Shown here: positions 41,217 through 64,000 of the stretch, piece after piece
How positions within the stretch are numbered: the first letter of the stretch is position 1
How the letters are laid out: the number at the start of each line of letters is the position of its first letter
Assembly (NCBI RefSeq): GCF_003073045.1
Contig: NC_037593.1
Span: forward strand, 13,524,735-13,588,734
Length of the DNA: 64,000 bases
Direction: 5' to 3'
Source of the DNA: Pomacea canaliculata
Lineage: Eukaryota; Mollusca; Gastropoda; Architaenioglossa; Ampullariidae
Translations under genes and position numbers: made by a program
Notes under the pieces: generated by a model
Database searches by the model: none
What the model was told of the DNA's origin: nothing
The model's input: the letters and a program-made list of their open reading frames with translations, nothing else

Positions 41217-44200
41217 ATGGCTAGCCTTAGCAGACGGCTTTTAACTTTACGCGACCTCGGGAGTGCTGTGTTATTCCAGGTTTTAGTTATGTTTTAGTCA
41301 ACATCATTATAGTAGATAGTAGCTGGTAGTTTATTTGTTATGTGCCTTTGGCAGGTTGTATTGTTTTGTCCTGGATCATTTTCCAAATTTACAAGCCAAA
41401 ATTGCATTTACACCTGTAGGATAAGTAATAATTCCCATGAAAACACACACACAGATTAAAGCAAATTCAGCAACAAATGGCACGCTCACTGACAGTATGG
41501 TACAGTCGTTATAAGTGAAAACGACAAAAATATGCACTCAAAATTTCAGTCGATTTGCCTTATGGCTATATTGATCGGATAGTATCTCCTCTAGCCCACC
41601 AGATGTATTTCCACATCACGGCAGGCTTGGTCACAAGCCAAGGCGGCGCTTAAACCTCTGCTTGCAACATCCCAAGACAATGGAGTTCGCATAATATGCC
41701 TCAGTAATCCCAAACAACGGTAAGCTGCTAACAAATTATTTATTGTGTAGCAGGATGGGCTGTCAGTTCCAGTATACGGCTTTGCCATTCAAATATAAGA
41801 AAATGTTCATTTCACTTTACCTTAACACAGCACTCACTCTTGGTGATGAAAAAAGAAAAACCTTATGAAAATAAATACTCAACACTCAAAGCATTTTGCC
41901 CTCTCTTCTGTATCTCAACGATGATATGCCATTAGGGACTCATTTAGCTATTAATGGAAGTCTGTTTCAAACTCAGTTGATTAAGTGAAGTCTAATTAGT
42001 CAAGTCTAATAAATCATTAGATACACTGTATAAAAGATCCAAAAAGGATTGAAATAATAGCAGTCCAATGTAAATGTCAGGTAATGTAAGCTTCTGTGTG
42101 CAGCAATGCCCTGTCACTCAGAATGTTAACCGAGCTCCATGCTGCACTCTCAGATGAGGACAAAGACCTGAGAGTGATTATTATTACACACAAAGGGCCT
42201 GTTTTCTCTGCTGGCCATGATTTGAAAGAACTGGTGAATATGAAGATTTGTTTTCTTTGACATCTCTCTTGCTTTCTTTTTCTCTTTTTTTCTATCTGAA
42301 TCCCTCTCTCTCTCTTTCTGTCCCTTTTCTCCCCATTCCCACTTTTCTGTCTGTGTGTTTTATGTCCACATACATGCGCACAAGGGACTTTTGTGAACAT
42401 ATCTTATAAAATATGTTTATTATATAAATTTATAAACAGTGCATTTGTACTTTAATAATAAGTACATGTGACATGATATGCACACAGTGGCTGCATTGAT
42501 ATATTAGCAATAATTTTATATAAGTTTGTATATCCATGTTCATGTGCACAGTATTTTCAGTGACTCTATTCTAGTAGTATTAAAAATTTTAAATAGTAAT
42601 ATCCCATTTTTTAAATGTCTCTATTTACAGACACAGGAAACAGGCAAAGAGTACCATGAGAAAGTGTTCTCTACCTGCACCTCTGTCATGAACCTTATTC
42701 AGGTGAGAAATTTGATTCTGTTACTTGCTGTGTGGTTAGTACCATCTCAGTGGTTTGATACTATGCTTGTCATGATGAAAACTTCAACCAGTTGAATGTA
42801 TGTGTTGATTGTTATGTCTTCTTATCTTTGTTTTTCTTTATGTTCAACCATCCACAGCAATAACATTTGCTGGTATCTCTTTGTTGTTTGTGCTTTATGG
42901 ATTTATTTGCCTTGTGATTATGCAGTATGCTTTAAAGAGATTGCAATGCAACCGACCATGTTAGTTTTTTTCCCCCTTGCAGACTCTTGTTAGAGAAATT
43001 TAATCATTTTTATTTTAAAAAGACATTGAAATCTTTATGATTTCTGCATCTCATTTCTGTTGTTTCTACCAGGATCTTCCAGTGCCTGTGATTGCACAAG
43101 TCAAAGGTGAGTTAGAATCATATTTCTAATGGAAAAGCTTTGAAGATGTGAATGACTTCAATATTTGAAACAGTGTATTGTGTCTTGTTCCTTTTGGAAC
43201 AGATGTTTCAAACAATTTCATTGTGAAAATGTTAAATGTTTAAAAACAGATTTATTTTTAAAATGTTTCATCATCATATTATGAAATCCACAGAAAAAAA
43301 ATTGTATTTCATCAAATAAAATACTATTCACTTGAAATCTTTTTTAAATCACTCTCCATGAGATTTCCTTTCTACCTTTAAATTTACCATTCATTTATTC
43401 TTTGAAACTCTAGCATGATACAAGTCACCAGATTTGTGCTCATCTTTTGCAATAAACAGCAACTATATATATATCAAAAGAATTAAATCCCATGTAAGCT
43501 GGCAAAGACAGCAAGAACAACAACACCAACATAAGCAAATGATGGGAGGGGCATGACTTTCTTTATGGCGAAAAACCTGAAGTTATTTCTGCGATCAATA
43601 CAGTCTGTACATGGACTTTTCATCACAACATTAACACGTAATTGACATTGAACTGTGTAATTACAAATATAATTTAACACTTATCACTTCAGTATATAAA
43701 TATATTTCTTTGTAAGGAATTTTGATGGAATATCATCCTGTTTGCAGGGTTGGCAACTGCTGCAGGCTGCCAGCTTGTAGCCACCTGTGACATAGCAGTG
43801 GCATCAGAGGAATCACGTTTCGCTACACCTGGGTGGAGTTTTATGTTTTAATTATTACAACTTTTTATAAACTTACTCAATTTGTTAAAAAGATATCTTG
43901 ACTTATAGTAGCTTTTTATGCCTGTGTCTCATCTTTTTTTGTATCTTTTCATATTGATATATGTTGCCTAGGTAAAAAAAAAATTGTCCTTAGTGATTGA
44001 TGTGTTGAATTTGCCTATGGCATATCTTACATTAAACATCTGATAGAGTATATTGTGAACACCACATGTAAGATTTTTAGAGTCTTTTAGCAGGTGTAGA
44101 GCAACAGTACCTTTAATTATGTATAAATTAGAATTAAGCAGCACGCATGCAATAACTAATGCTTGAATTGTCATAGCATCCATGTTGGTGTGTTCTGTAC

Positions 44201-45633
44201 CACTCCTGGTGTGGCAGTGGGAAGAGTACTACCTAGAAAAGTAGCACTGGAGATGATGTTTACAGGCCAGCCAATATCTGCAAAAGGTAAGGATATTTGG
44301 CCATAAAGGAGATGACATGACTGTGCTCACATGCACCGTTAGATGCATACCAGAGAATCAGTCAAGTGGTTTCTTCCTGATCATTGCTACTGCTTTTGGC
44401 AGACATCCTGTGTACATTTATCATTTTTGGTCTTCTACACAAGCATCTTTATTCCTGTATGGCCCTAAGAAACAAAAAAGTATATGTTCATGCAAGTTTC
44501 CATGTCTTACCAGCCACCACTACCTAGGAATAGCAAAACAGGAATGAAAATGAATATATGGGAAAACGAGAAAAAGAGAAAGAGTGTGAAATGAGAAGAC
44601 AGAAGATCATTTTATTTCTACATCCCAGAAAGCATTTATGTTTGGACAGTTGGTGGCACAGTGGCTAAAAAGCCTGTTACTGCACAGTGAGAAAAACATG
44701 TGGTGGGTTCAAATCTTAGCTTCAACTCTCTCTGGATGTGACACCAGCTTGTTGATTGAGGATGGTTTTTATTTGGGTTCTCCAGTTTCCTTCACAGTCT
44801 GTATAAATGCTCTATGTTGTGCGAAATGTTGGTGTGCTCAAACACCTGTAAAGTGCTTTTATACCAGCTTTGCTGCTTGGAAAAAGGCGACATATAAATG
44901 TGCTTTATTTTTATTCCTAAGTTTCAGAATAATTTTTCTCTAAGGCACCGTAATGTCTTGTCTGCAGATGCCTTGCTTCATGGACTAATCAGCAAAGTGG
45001 TAGCTGAGGAAAAGGTGGAAGAAGAAGTAAGTGATATATATATAGGTGTCAGTGAGAAACTGTGTTACTGTTTTAACTGCATTGTTAATGTGATGTGGTT
45101 CATTTATTTTTGGGTTTTCCTTATTTTAGACACTAAAGATAGCAAATCACATCTGCCAGTTCAGCAAAGAAGTGATAACACATGGCAAAGCTGCCTTCTA
45201 TGCACAAATGAGCCTTGAAAAAAGAGCTGCTTACAGGTAAGTACTAATCACAGTATCAAAAATATTGTCCTTATTTTTTCTGTGAATGTTCATGCCAAGA
45301 AACATGAAGTAACTTTGTTTTGTGGACATAGCTTTGCACAAATTTACATTATAATGGGAAGTGACATAGACTGGTTGTTTTCGCATTTGACAATGGAGCA
45401 GACATTCTCTGGTCAAGGCCTGTGACCTAAAGTCTTGATCTGCCTACTTCGAACAAGGAAACTAGGATTTGTATTCTACATACTACATGCCTTAACATAG
45501 TGTATATATATACACAAAATGTGTTTTTTCTAGATTTGCAGAAAGGGCAATGGTTGATAATCTTCAGCTTCCTGATGCGCAGGAAGGCATTAGGGCCTTT
45601 ATAGAGAAGCGTCCACCACAATGGAAGTACTAA
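41217..45633 (+). CDS. ECHDC3: Enoyl-CoA hydratase domain-containing protein 3, mitochondrial, complete
   Basis: A crotonase-fold protein of the mitochondrion; the family binds acyl-CoA, but no reaction is firmly established for ECHDC3. Ten exons, all AG/GT with consistent phases: 41217-41279, 41595-41719, 42104-42233, 42631-42702, 43073-43106, 43748-43832, 44177-44286, 44968-45026, 45130-45236 and 45534-45633 (TAA). They sum to 885 nt and 294 aa, close to the roughly 300 aa of vertebrate ECHDC3. The start [15 protein letters not shown] is basic, with no acidic residue before D13, as expected of a mitochondrial targeting peptide. Diagnostic stretches are [21 protein letters not shown] (CoA-binding oxyanion loop), [20 protein letters not shown] (second oxyanion-hole strand), [21 protein letters not shown] and [14 protein letters not shown]. 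Poly(A) signal at 45861. It sits between copies D and E of the secreted family and appears intact. Confidence 0.95.
44640..44930 (+). mobile_element. tRNA-derived SINE in ECHDC3 intron 7
   Basis: Starts with a perfect Pol III box A (TGGCACAGTGG, 44652-44662) and, 40 bp later, a box B (GGGTTCAAATC, about 44705-44715). The body ends in the motif GTAAAGTGCTTTTATA...ATATAAATGTGCTTTATT typical of animal SINE/LINE-shared tails. Length is about 290 bp, on the same strand as the gene. Confidence 0.75.
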
Positions 45634-46022
45634 TCAACAATAACAGCTGCTTCTTGCTGCATAATGAAGATTTCTAAGCAGTTTATTTATCAAGAAACTG
45701 CTGGCTTTAGAGAAGGCTGAATCCTTTTTTTGTGGAGTATTATGCATTGCCTTTTCTTAGCCTGTCTGCGAAGGAAATGGATGTTTGGGGTGGATGCCTC
45801 ATAGTGCATAAATAAGCCAAAAGATATTTCTTTGTTGCCTGATGAGTTCAATAGCTGCTAAATAAAAATGACCTTTAGCAGTTATAAGCTGGGTGCTTTT
45901 AATCTGAATGCGTTACGAAATGTAAGAAAGGTAAAAAAAATGTGAAATTTAAAAAAATTTGGCACTGTTGTGTAATACTGTGTTGGTGTAATATGATGCT
46001 GAACATTTAGAACAATAATATT
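45634..46022. other. ECHDC3 3' UTR and spacer
   Basis: AATAAA at 45861-45866, about 230 bp after the stop, is the likely poly(A) signal. Nothing else is recognised. Confidence 0.6.
45861..45866 (+). promoter_or_regulatory. Poly(A) signal, ECHDC3
   Basis: AATAAA in context gctaAATAAAaatg, downstream of the ECHDC3 stop codon. Confidence 0.6.
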
Positions 46023-46159
46023 CAGTGGCGTAGGAAGATGCTTGGCTTTGGGAGGAAGGAGGAGGGAGCAAACTCCATGCTCACATTCTTGCCTCCTCGG
46101 TATCTTTTTTTGAGAAGGCGCTGCCCCCTCCCCCTTTGCCTCAGGTTCCTACGTCACTA
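46023..46159. mobile_element. Small hAT-like foldback element (MITE)
   Basis: About 137 bp bounded by inverted ends: CAGTGGCGTAGGAAG on the left and the complement of TAGTGACGTAGGAAC on the right. The inner sequences (ctttgggaggaaggaggagg and ccccctccccctttgcctc) are also partly complementary, so the whole element folds back. Ends of the form CAGTGGCGTA are typical of hAT MITEs. I see no clear 8-bp target duplication. Confidence 0.55.
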
Positions 46160-47533
46160 TTGTTTCTGTAGTTAGAGATGTACAAGAGTAATTACATGGA
46201 AGTAGCTAACAATTTATTTTTCAATGGCAGCTGTGAAGAGTTCTAACTATGTCTTCAGGGGAGATGGATCTAGTATGAAGAAAAAATGTGATACACTCCT
46301 CTAAAAGGCCTTTCTATGGGTGAAACTGTGCAAGATTTAAGTATGAAATTATATGGTATTTTGAGTGATTTGAAATACACTGGTGTCAACTTTCTGTACT
46401 GTTTTTCTGTTTGATGCGTGTGTGTGCTTCCAATCACGTCTACTGCAAGAGAAAATAGAAAATTACCTGCATGCTTGTTTTTACTATACATATTTGTTAT
46501 GACATTTTTATGATGTTAATGTAATGCATTAGAAAACGTAAATTTGCACCTCCTTCATTAGTGTTTTAGAATTGGTAGCACTTAAATTTTACTCCAAGCT
46601 TTCGTATTTTGTGCTATTACTATTTGACCGCTGGGAGTGGGGAGGGGGGGGCCAAGGATCCACTCTAACAAGTGCGTATGCTGTACCGGCATCCAAAGGC
46701 CCCACAATTCTATTTGCCCGAGGCCCGCATAACCCTAGCGCCGTCTCTGGAACACTATTTCTAAACCAAAGCAGAAAGTTTGAAACTTGGTAACAGGGTT
46801 CCATGCTACAGCAACGCAGGAGTGCTGTAACGCAAACGCTTCCATGGCGGATATATATAAATAATAGTGTAAGGGACATAACTCATCCAGAACGATTCTT
46901 TGCTATTCTGACAAAGGTTACCTCCCATCTTTTCTTTCCGGCAACATCGCAAAACTTTTATCAAGTAATTTCGCGAAATTTTAATCTGTGCGTAACTGAA
47001 TAAAACGATTTCTATTTTTCTTTGCCAAAGTATGATAAGAAATAGTTTAGGGTCCAATCTCTGAGCAGTGATCACTTGTTTCCACAATCTTTAAGCATAT
47101 CAGCGAAGGTTGGGAAACGGCAATGATGGCGAGTCTACTAAGGCCCCCCCCCCCCCCCCGCACGCACACACGTAGCAGCCGTGATCGAGAGGTTGTCTAC
47201 AGTCAAAATTTTCCTTTCAGTTCGCAAAGAACCTATCAACTCGCCTTTGAAGCTGCCGACGAGAAAAAAAAAAATGTGAAACGAAAGTAAAAGAACAGTG
47301 TTGATAATCAGTGTTTATTTAATTAAGGACACACAAAAAAAGAGGTGGTGGGGAGGGGGGGGGACAGAATCGATATTTCATTTTATAGAGCTCTCTTCGG
47401 CTGATGAATTGAAAATCTGCAACACAAACCTTTAGCTCAACCTCCAATCTATAAAGAAAAAAAAAAACCCCACCCCAAAACAAGCAAACACAAACACGTT
47501 CAGTGTCTGTGAGTTATTGTTTCAGTATTGACT
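46160..47533. other. Convergent spacer between ECHDC3 and copy E
   Basis: No gene. It holds a C run at about 47143-47159, a G-rich stretch at 47344-47364, and the poly(A) signal of copy E at 47314-47319 on the minus strand. Confidence 0.5.
47314..47319 (-). promoter_or_regulatory. Poly(A) signal, copy E
   Basis: AATAAA on the minus strand, about 215 bp after the copy E stop codon. Confidence 0.5.
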
Positions 47534-50124
47534 TTATGTCGGCTGATAATCGTCGACAAACCAGTCGATCGTCATGTTCCGACCCACAGTGTGGTTTCCT
47601 TCTTCTCGGTGTCTGTAACTGTACATCCGCACCTCTCCTAGTGAAGACACCAGTATCGATAGGGACAGGCAGTCCACTTCTATTGTGGTGAGCAGATCCC
47701 ACAGTCCTTCGGCCTCCGCAACCACGTGACCCGACTGCGCCACCACCAGCGCGTGGATGGTCAGAAGGAAGTAAGCGCCAGCGGGACGGGGGAGTTCAGT
47801 GGCGAGGCCGATCTGTACAGTAGCACCCCCGCTGACAGCGCGGAGGAGGGCACTCTCCGACCCGTGCAGAACTTCCCCTTCCGTGGTGACGGTGAAGATG
47901 CGCGACCAGCGTCGAGTGTGGACGAACCAGGTCAGGGAACCGGCACGGTGCGTGGTTCTATTTGTCCCCCAGTTAGGCAGCAAGCGTCGGCTGCACTCCA
48001 CCACATCCCCATCGCTGGCCACCACCAGCCGCACCGCTGCAGGGTTCTGCGTCAACGGCGACTCGCTGTCGGCCGGCTCCACGAACGAGGCTGTGTCAAA
48101 GAGAACGACATTGCCGACTACCCTGACTTGCTCCACGCTTAAGGCCATGTCATCGACCACGACACGGACGCGGTGGCCGTTGACGATGGCGGCGATCAGG
48201 TAGGCGACGCTGTTTTCGTTCTGGCCTGTCCCCGTACGGTCCGAAGTGGCCCTTGTCCAGCAGGCGTCGACGTACAGGCTGCGGGCCACCCTATAGGACG
48301 GCGTATAATCGTGCAGCGTTTCTGATGTCACAAGCACGCGCACCGTTTCCAGGCGCCCGCAGGTGCACAGCTTGCTGTGGAACCAATACGGTGGGTGCAC
48401 GAAGGTGCGTGTCACGTTGTCCACCCCTAGTTCCCACCCGAACTTGTTCAGCATGACGTTGCCTTTGGCACGGTCCACCTGCACTGCCGGAAAGCCGACT
48501 ACCTCTGCCCCCTCTTCAAGCGCCCTCAGAAGACCCTCCACTGTTCCGTTTAACGTTCTTCCGGACGAGTCGAACGCTAACGCGAGATGAGGGACGTGGG
48601 GCATGCGCGCTAGCCACTCCGTGGCCACTTCCGCCTGAGTTATTGTCCCGTCCCGCTCGTCAGCGGTGTAAAGCGAGCTGTCGTCTTTCAGCAGGCGCAT
48701 CTGCCGTACCGGCACGTCCCTGAACGCATTCCACATCTTCTTGGTCAATGTCGGGCTGAGTTGCATGGAGTAGAAAGGCGTGGCGAACGTGTGAAAGCCT
48801 GTGCCTCGAGCCACCAGGGTGGCGTTGTGCAGTTGCACCTTGACTTTCACGAACCCGCCGGCAGAGAGGCTGTTGATGCCGGACACCATACTCTTGCCGC
48901 CAGCTGTGGTGTCACCGTTCATGTCAGTGGCGTACACTTTGGTCCATCTGCCAAGGCAGTCGTCTGTAAAGGTAGATAGCATCTATAGTATCAATGGCAA
49001 TTTAATAACTAATGGGTCGATTGTGGAGTAGTGGGCTGGGAAGTTCAACAAAACAGTATAGCACAAATATAAACAGACCAACAGATAATACAATATCTTC
49101 TGATAATTTGGCCCGTTAATCTATCTGACCAGAATTTTGGCACTGCGGTTCTTGATCGCTCTTCTACATGTACAAAGTTATTTTCTTCGTCACAAAGACT
49201 GAAAAAAATGATCCTTTATTCCTGTATGCAACTGTAAAGCAACTGTATGATGCAGATACATTGAAAGCAAGAAAAACATACAGACGACGGAATGCAAAAA
49301 TACTGCATGCCCATCCGGCCGACCATCACTGAAGACAAACTGACAGTTTTTACCTGGTTTGTGCAGCTCGCACCTAGCCCCTGTGAATCCGTCAGGGCAG
49401 TGGCAAAAGCTTCGAATGAATGATCCACCATTGTGGCATGGATTCTGTGGATAACACAATTTGTCAGTGCATCTGACTATTGTGTTTCTTAACACCACCA
49501 TCGAATGAACCAGTGGCGCAAGAAACTGATGCATGTGGGCAAGCGTAGTGTTTGTGTATATGTGTGTGTGCTTTTGATGAATAGATGTTAACATTTGCAT
49601 ATGCAGTACATGTACTTGTTCTCTTCGAATTTCCTAACAAATTTAAAGTAAAGGTCGTCCCCTAACCTTTTCTTAGACCGTTTCTGGAAAGCACTTTTTA
49701 TCCCAAACCCTTTATAAAAACACGAAAGGGTCAGGGTTAGGGTTACAATTTTTATGTAATGTTTGTAACTTACCATAGTCAGAATATGACAAGTGTGACC
49801 CCGAAACTCCTGTCCTGTAGTCCGTGACCTGAGCTGGCCGCCGAGCATCACGCATGATGGAGGGCTGCGGCCAGACCCACCTACGTACACCGCATGGCTG
49901 CACAGACTGTAGCGAAAGCACGCTGCCAGACAGGAAAGCTTGCTTCTGGTCGACTGCACGTGCAGCACCCTTGAGCGTGCGTACTCCTTGTTCTTCTCAC
50001 GTGCGTCACACGCAATGACGTTCCCGTAACTCGTTTGAACATCGAGAACTGATGACGTCTGCGGGTCAGGGTCCGTTGCCTTGGAGAGCATGGCCAGCAA
50101 GGCCAGTAGAAACAACTTGATCAT
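47534..50124 (-). CDS. Secreted PAN/apple-like + EGF-like + four-module protein, copy E (GC-rich, inverted paralogue)
   Basis: 623 aa on the minus strand. Coding exons, in order, are 50124-49774, 49444-49354 and 48963-47534, again phases 0 and 1. I choose ATG 50124 because MIKLFLLALLAMLSKA is a clean signal peptide; an acceptor (ttcctgcag) lies about 20 bp upstream, and longer in-frame starts would bury the signal. The first domain keeps six Cys (IAC, LSC, AAC, LCS, PSC, HTC). The EGF exon reads NPCHNGG...CHCPDGFTGARC. The large exon shows the four-module layout most clearly: module 2 begins AFDSSGRTLNG...GLLRALEEGAEVVGF, module 4 begins WSRIFTVTTEGEVLHG...LLRAVSGGATVQIGL. The large exon is markedly GC-rich with many C/G third positions, unlike A-D. 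No conversion tract with A-D is obvious. Confidence 0.85.
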
Positions 50125-53056
50125 GGATGTGACTTTAACACTGCAGGAAGTCACGATGAAAGCTGAGCCGCGTGCAGAGGACATCGTTGTTAACGCCTGT
50201 GACAAGGACCCACGTTTGTCTCAACAATCTGAAACTAAGTATTTTTTTAGACCAGAGGTTTCACTGGTTTGTATGTCGAACATACAAATGATGAATGGTC
50301 ACTTCTGATTATTACAAATAAAATTTTATTGTAATATCACGAAAAAAAGTTTCAGAAAATCAAAACATTGTAGCTTTAGAAAAGCGAAACAGACAAACCG
50401 TGACTATGGTTGAGAGTGCAGCATCATAGTTAAATAATCCTTTGAAGTTCTATCACGAAAATAAGTCGCAACTAATCACAATAGAAGCTTTTACAACAGG
50501 GGAGGTTGGCTTTCCTAAGCTGCTGGGGTGGTAAACGAGTCTGGATACTACGTTCTAAGATGAAAATTGGATGTAATTGAATTTGCTAATGCTATTTGGC
50601 TTCAGAATTAAGGTTCGTTTAGTTTTGGAAAAATCACCAGCAGTCTATACTTCCGAAAAGTTCGTACATATCTCTTATCAAGATCATTTAATCTATGCAA
50701 AACTGATTCGTATTCGTACCTTTTCCCAGCCTGTATAGTGTTACGATGTGTGGATGGGACAGACGATGTGCCTCTGATGGTCCTCTTCGCTTCCAGGTGA
50801 CAGTGCCAGCAAAACAGTTCACGTGACTTTGTTTATTCTGTTGGTCGGTGTTTTACTGCACGTTATATTCTTGTTTATTTGGGTTTTTTTCAGCAAACAG
50901 TCGTGGTGAGATTCGTCCATCCAATCATTTTTCCCTACACACCCCCACATCCCTCCAGCATCAGCCCGAGGGGCAATCGGGCTAAACCAAGAGCATAATG
51001 GAATCAAAGTCAATACCACACCGACAAGCAGATAAATGCTGTAACCCATGATCGATTAGATGAAAAGGATTATTATTTTTTGCTCATCATTCCTGAGACT
51101 ATCGTGATTCATTTATGAGATATTCTGGGATAAAAGATGACTGATTTAGCTCGAAGTCAGCATCGTTTTATTCGGATAATGTTTTTATTGGTCGCAGTCA
51201 AAAGTTGCATCCAGTGCCGTTGGTGTGTCAACTGCTGGAAAGTGAGAAACAATCCAACTTTGCCATGGAGCAAACACCTTGTTAGCGATTTCGTGTAACG
51301 CACAGGCAGTGATTCGACCACCTTGGGATGCCAGATATGAAACAAACTTTTCATTTCAGGGATGGTGGAAGAGCTAATGTAGGTAAAATGATCACAAATC
51401 AAAGTAATGGTCGCCACGATGAAAATGTGGCCATTGTGATAGACCTGTGGAGATGGCGACGACTATGACAATGTATTCCATTTGATATACATGTACTGGA
51501 GACCGTGACCGACCTCAGGAAGACTCTTCACTTGGCTGAGTTGGCTCTCAATACAATTTTTAGTCCGCGAGGTTGCGCCATTGCCAGACCTGTATGCATT
51601 TTTTTTCGCCTTCATCTTTCAGATGGCATCAGCCCATGAATGTTCACAAAGGCGCTTTCAATGCCTGAAGTCTATGAAGCTTATCTGTAGTACCTGTGAC
51701 TAGGCCAGTGGCAGCACTGTACACCATGCTATAGTCAAGACTGGAGTACTGTGTTTGGGCTTGATAACCAGTACTGTTTAATCAACTTCTTTAATTTTCT
51801 GCACCCATTTCCCTTAAAAATAGATTTTGATAATACCAATTCAGAAAACAACTTAGATGTTGGGGCAATGCATATAAACTTGAGTTATTTTTCAAAGAAT
51901 CCATGGCCTAGGACCACATGAATCTTCTAAAAAACACTTGCCGATTTTAAATACAGTTCGATCAATCCTGTGTAGACGGATGGAAACTGAAATATTTATT
52001 TGATGGGTCGACGACCCTTTCAAAACAGGGCAAGATATAAATATCATCATCAGCCGTGGCACATACACAGGCAGGAGACGTAAACTACATGAAGTACCTA
52101 AATACATTCGTATCACTTCAACAACACATTACCTAGCACTTACACTCATGCCAACCATTCTTCGTTTGACCCCCTCCTCCCCCATCTTTTCCATATACAG
52201 CCTGCACGCACACACAGAAACCAATTTTGACCAGTCCTGTGAGCCCAACCACATGGGATCACATTGTTTGTCCAGTTCTTCCAACATTCTCGTTGCACCT
52301 CAAGATAAAAATGAACATGGCAACATTTCTGATATAGTTTGTTTCCCCGCTAGAGATCAACACACCAAACTTCGTCTGCTGATATCCACTGTTTATCAGG
52401 GTGTAAGATACTAGGCCCTATATCCACATAGGTGTGACCCTGTAGCAGAGTCTTCATCTTCTGTTTTGACGTGGCAAAAAAAAAAAGGGCAGTTTTTTAT
52501 CAAAGTGTTAAAATATTTGTTTATTTCGCAAATTCCTAGTCTAAATCGTATTTCTGATTTTTTTATATTACTTTTTAAACTGTAGGTTGAGTACCTATCA
52601 CTCGTCTGAATTTTTTTACAAAGCTGTCTTTCAGTCTTTGTTTCAGCAGCAAAGATAAAAAGCTCTGGCATCTCCTACCCATTGTTCCCACAGGTCTAAA
52701 TCCGTAGTCGTGCAGTGTATCTTCCATTGTCCTTGCTCATGGTTTAGCTGCATGTTATAAGCTTGTCCTGTCCATGGCATTTAGTTTTAACCATTATTTT
52801 ACAGCTCGCATTGTGCTATTGATAAACAGAAGGTATCTCCCGCTCTCGCTATATACCATATAGTTGGCAGTTTTAATGTAGACAGGTAAGAGTGGGTTGG
52901 AGAAGGTAAAACATGACAACTTCACCTTATACAGAACATTCACACATCAAATAGTACTAGGCCGAAATCACAAATCTGCATGATTTTATTTATATCTGCA
53001 GATTTTAGTGAAACGAGAGTCTTTTTGAAAAGAGATTGGTGTCCACAGCAAGCAGC
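50125..53056. other. Spacer between copy E and RPL11
   Basis: The promoter side of copy E and the 3' end of RPL11. There is a probable acceptor for copy E at about 50145 on the minus strand, implying a leader exon that I could not place. Nothing else resembles a gene; several short frames are unsupported. RPL11's poly(A) signal is at 52985. Confidence 0.5.
52985..52990 (-). promoter_or_regulatory. Poly(A) signal, RPL11
   Basis: AATAAA on the minus strand about 70 bp after the RPL11 stop codon, a short 3' UTR as usual for ribosomal-protein genes. Confidence 0.65.
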
Positions 53057-58260
<5,204 letters not shown>

Positions 58261-58522
58261 GTTGACGATCGTGAAAGGAAGTTCGGTCACATCACTTCCG
58301 GGGACAACAACTCTAAATTTTTATTTATTACTTCGAACATTAGTAAATATGTAATAAGAAGTACTTAAAACTTTATTTGCTTTAATAAATCGGGAATAAA
58401 CATCGAACTAAAAACTTAACCAAACGTAAAATTTAAAAAATGTCACGTGACATATGGCGGCGTAACATAGCAACACTGTATGCTATCTTTCATGGTGGTC
58501 AGTGAGAAATAGCGCAAACAAC
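58261..58522. promoter_or_regulatory. Bidirectional promoter interval, RPL11 and DRC1
   Basis: 262 bp between the divergent start codons of RPL11 (58260, minus) and DRC1 (58523, plus). No TATA box is obvious at either side. The RPL11 side has a pyrimidine initiator CTTCCTTTC on the minus strand at 58281-58273 and an ACTTCCGG ETS-like site at about 58293-58300 (plus strand). The DRC1 side contains tcacgtgaca (E-box CACGTG) at 58443-58448. Confidence 0.6.

Positions 58523-64000
<5,478 letters not shown>

Noticed and set aside
49588-50205. Longer in-frame start for copy E upstream of 50124
   Set aside because: It would place the hydrophobic signal sequence about 28 residues inside the protein and reads through a likely splice acceptor.

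Overview
The window looks like nuclear DNA of a mollusc, most likely a gastropod. It is AT-rich, with long introns, tRNA-derived SINEs, LINE debris, hAT-type DNA transposons and simple repeats, and its conserved genes have canonical GT-AG introns. Four conserved animal genes anchor it: the last three coding exons of GCLC (glutamate-cysteine ligase catalytic subunit) at the left edge on +, a complete ten-exon ECHDC3 at 41.2-45.6 kb on +, a complete six-exon RPL11 at 53.1-58.3 kb on -, and the 5' part of DRC1 from 58.5 kb on +. RPL11 and DRC1 are divergent and share a 262-bp promoter interval. I infer the animal group from gene content and repeat style; no single sequence proves it.

The main feature, from 11.7 to 50.1 kb, is a family of secreted proteins I cannot tie to a named family. 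Each gene has a non-coding leader exon (seen in four of five), a signal-peptide plus six-cysteine PAN/apple-like exon, a 91-bp EGF-like exon and one large exon of about 1.4 kb. The large exon encodes a domain I read as four degenerate modules of about 100-120 residues. Copies A, B and C (611, 615 and 613 aa) lie head to tail in 7-8 kb tandem units that include introns and flanks. Copy D (610 aa) is a diverged + strand paralogue, and copy E (623 aa) is a GC-rich - strand paralogue beyond ECHDC3. Two decayed solo first exons lie inside the cluster. Divergence is mosaic: the C-terminal half is nearly uniform even in D, while one window of about 58 residues in module 2 is strongly diversified between flanks that are almost invariant. 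This suggests gene conversion combined with local diversification.

Between GCLC and the array, 9.0-10.3 kb holds a two-exon gene for a small secreted, peptide-precursor-like protein with its own TATA box and poly(A) signal. At 2.4-2.8 kb there is a frameshifted nuclear-receptor ligand-binding-domain fragment on -.

The introns of the conserved genes carry the mobile elements: a SINE in ECHDC3, an N-terminally truncated hAT transposon with intact terminal inverted repeats in RPL11, and a degenerate LINE in DRC1. The remaining intergenic stretches hold simple repeats and small inverted-repeat elements, or nothing I can recognise.
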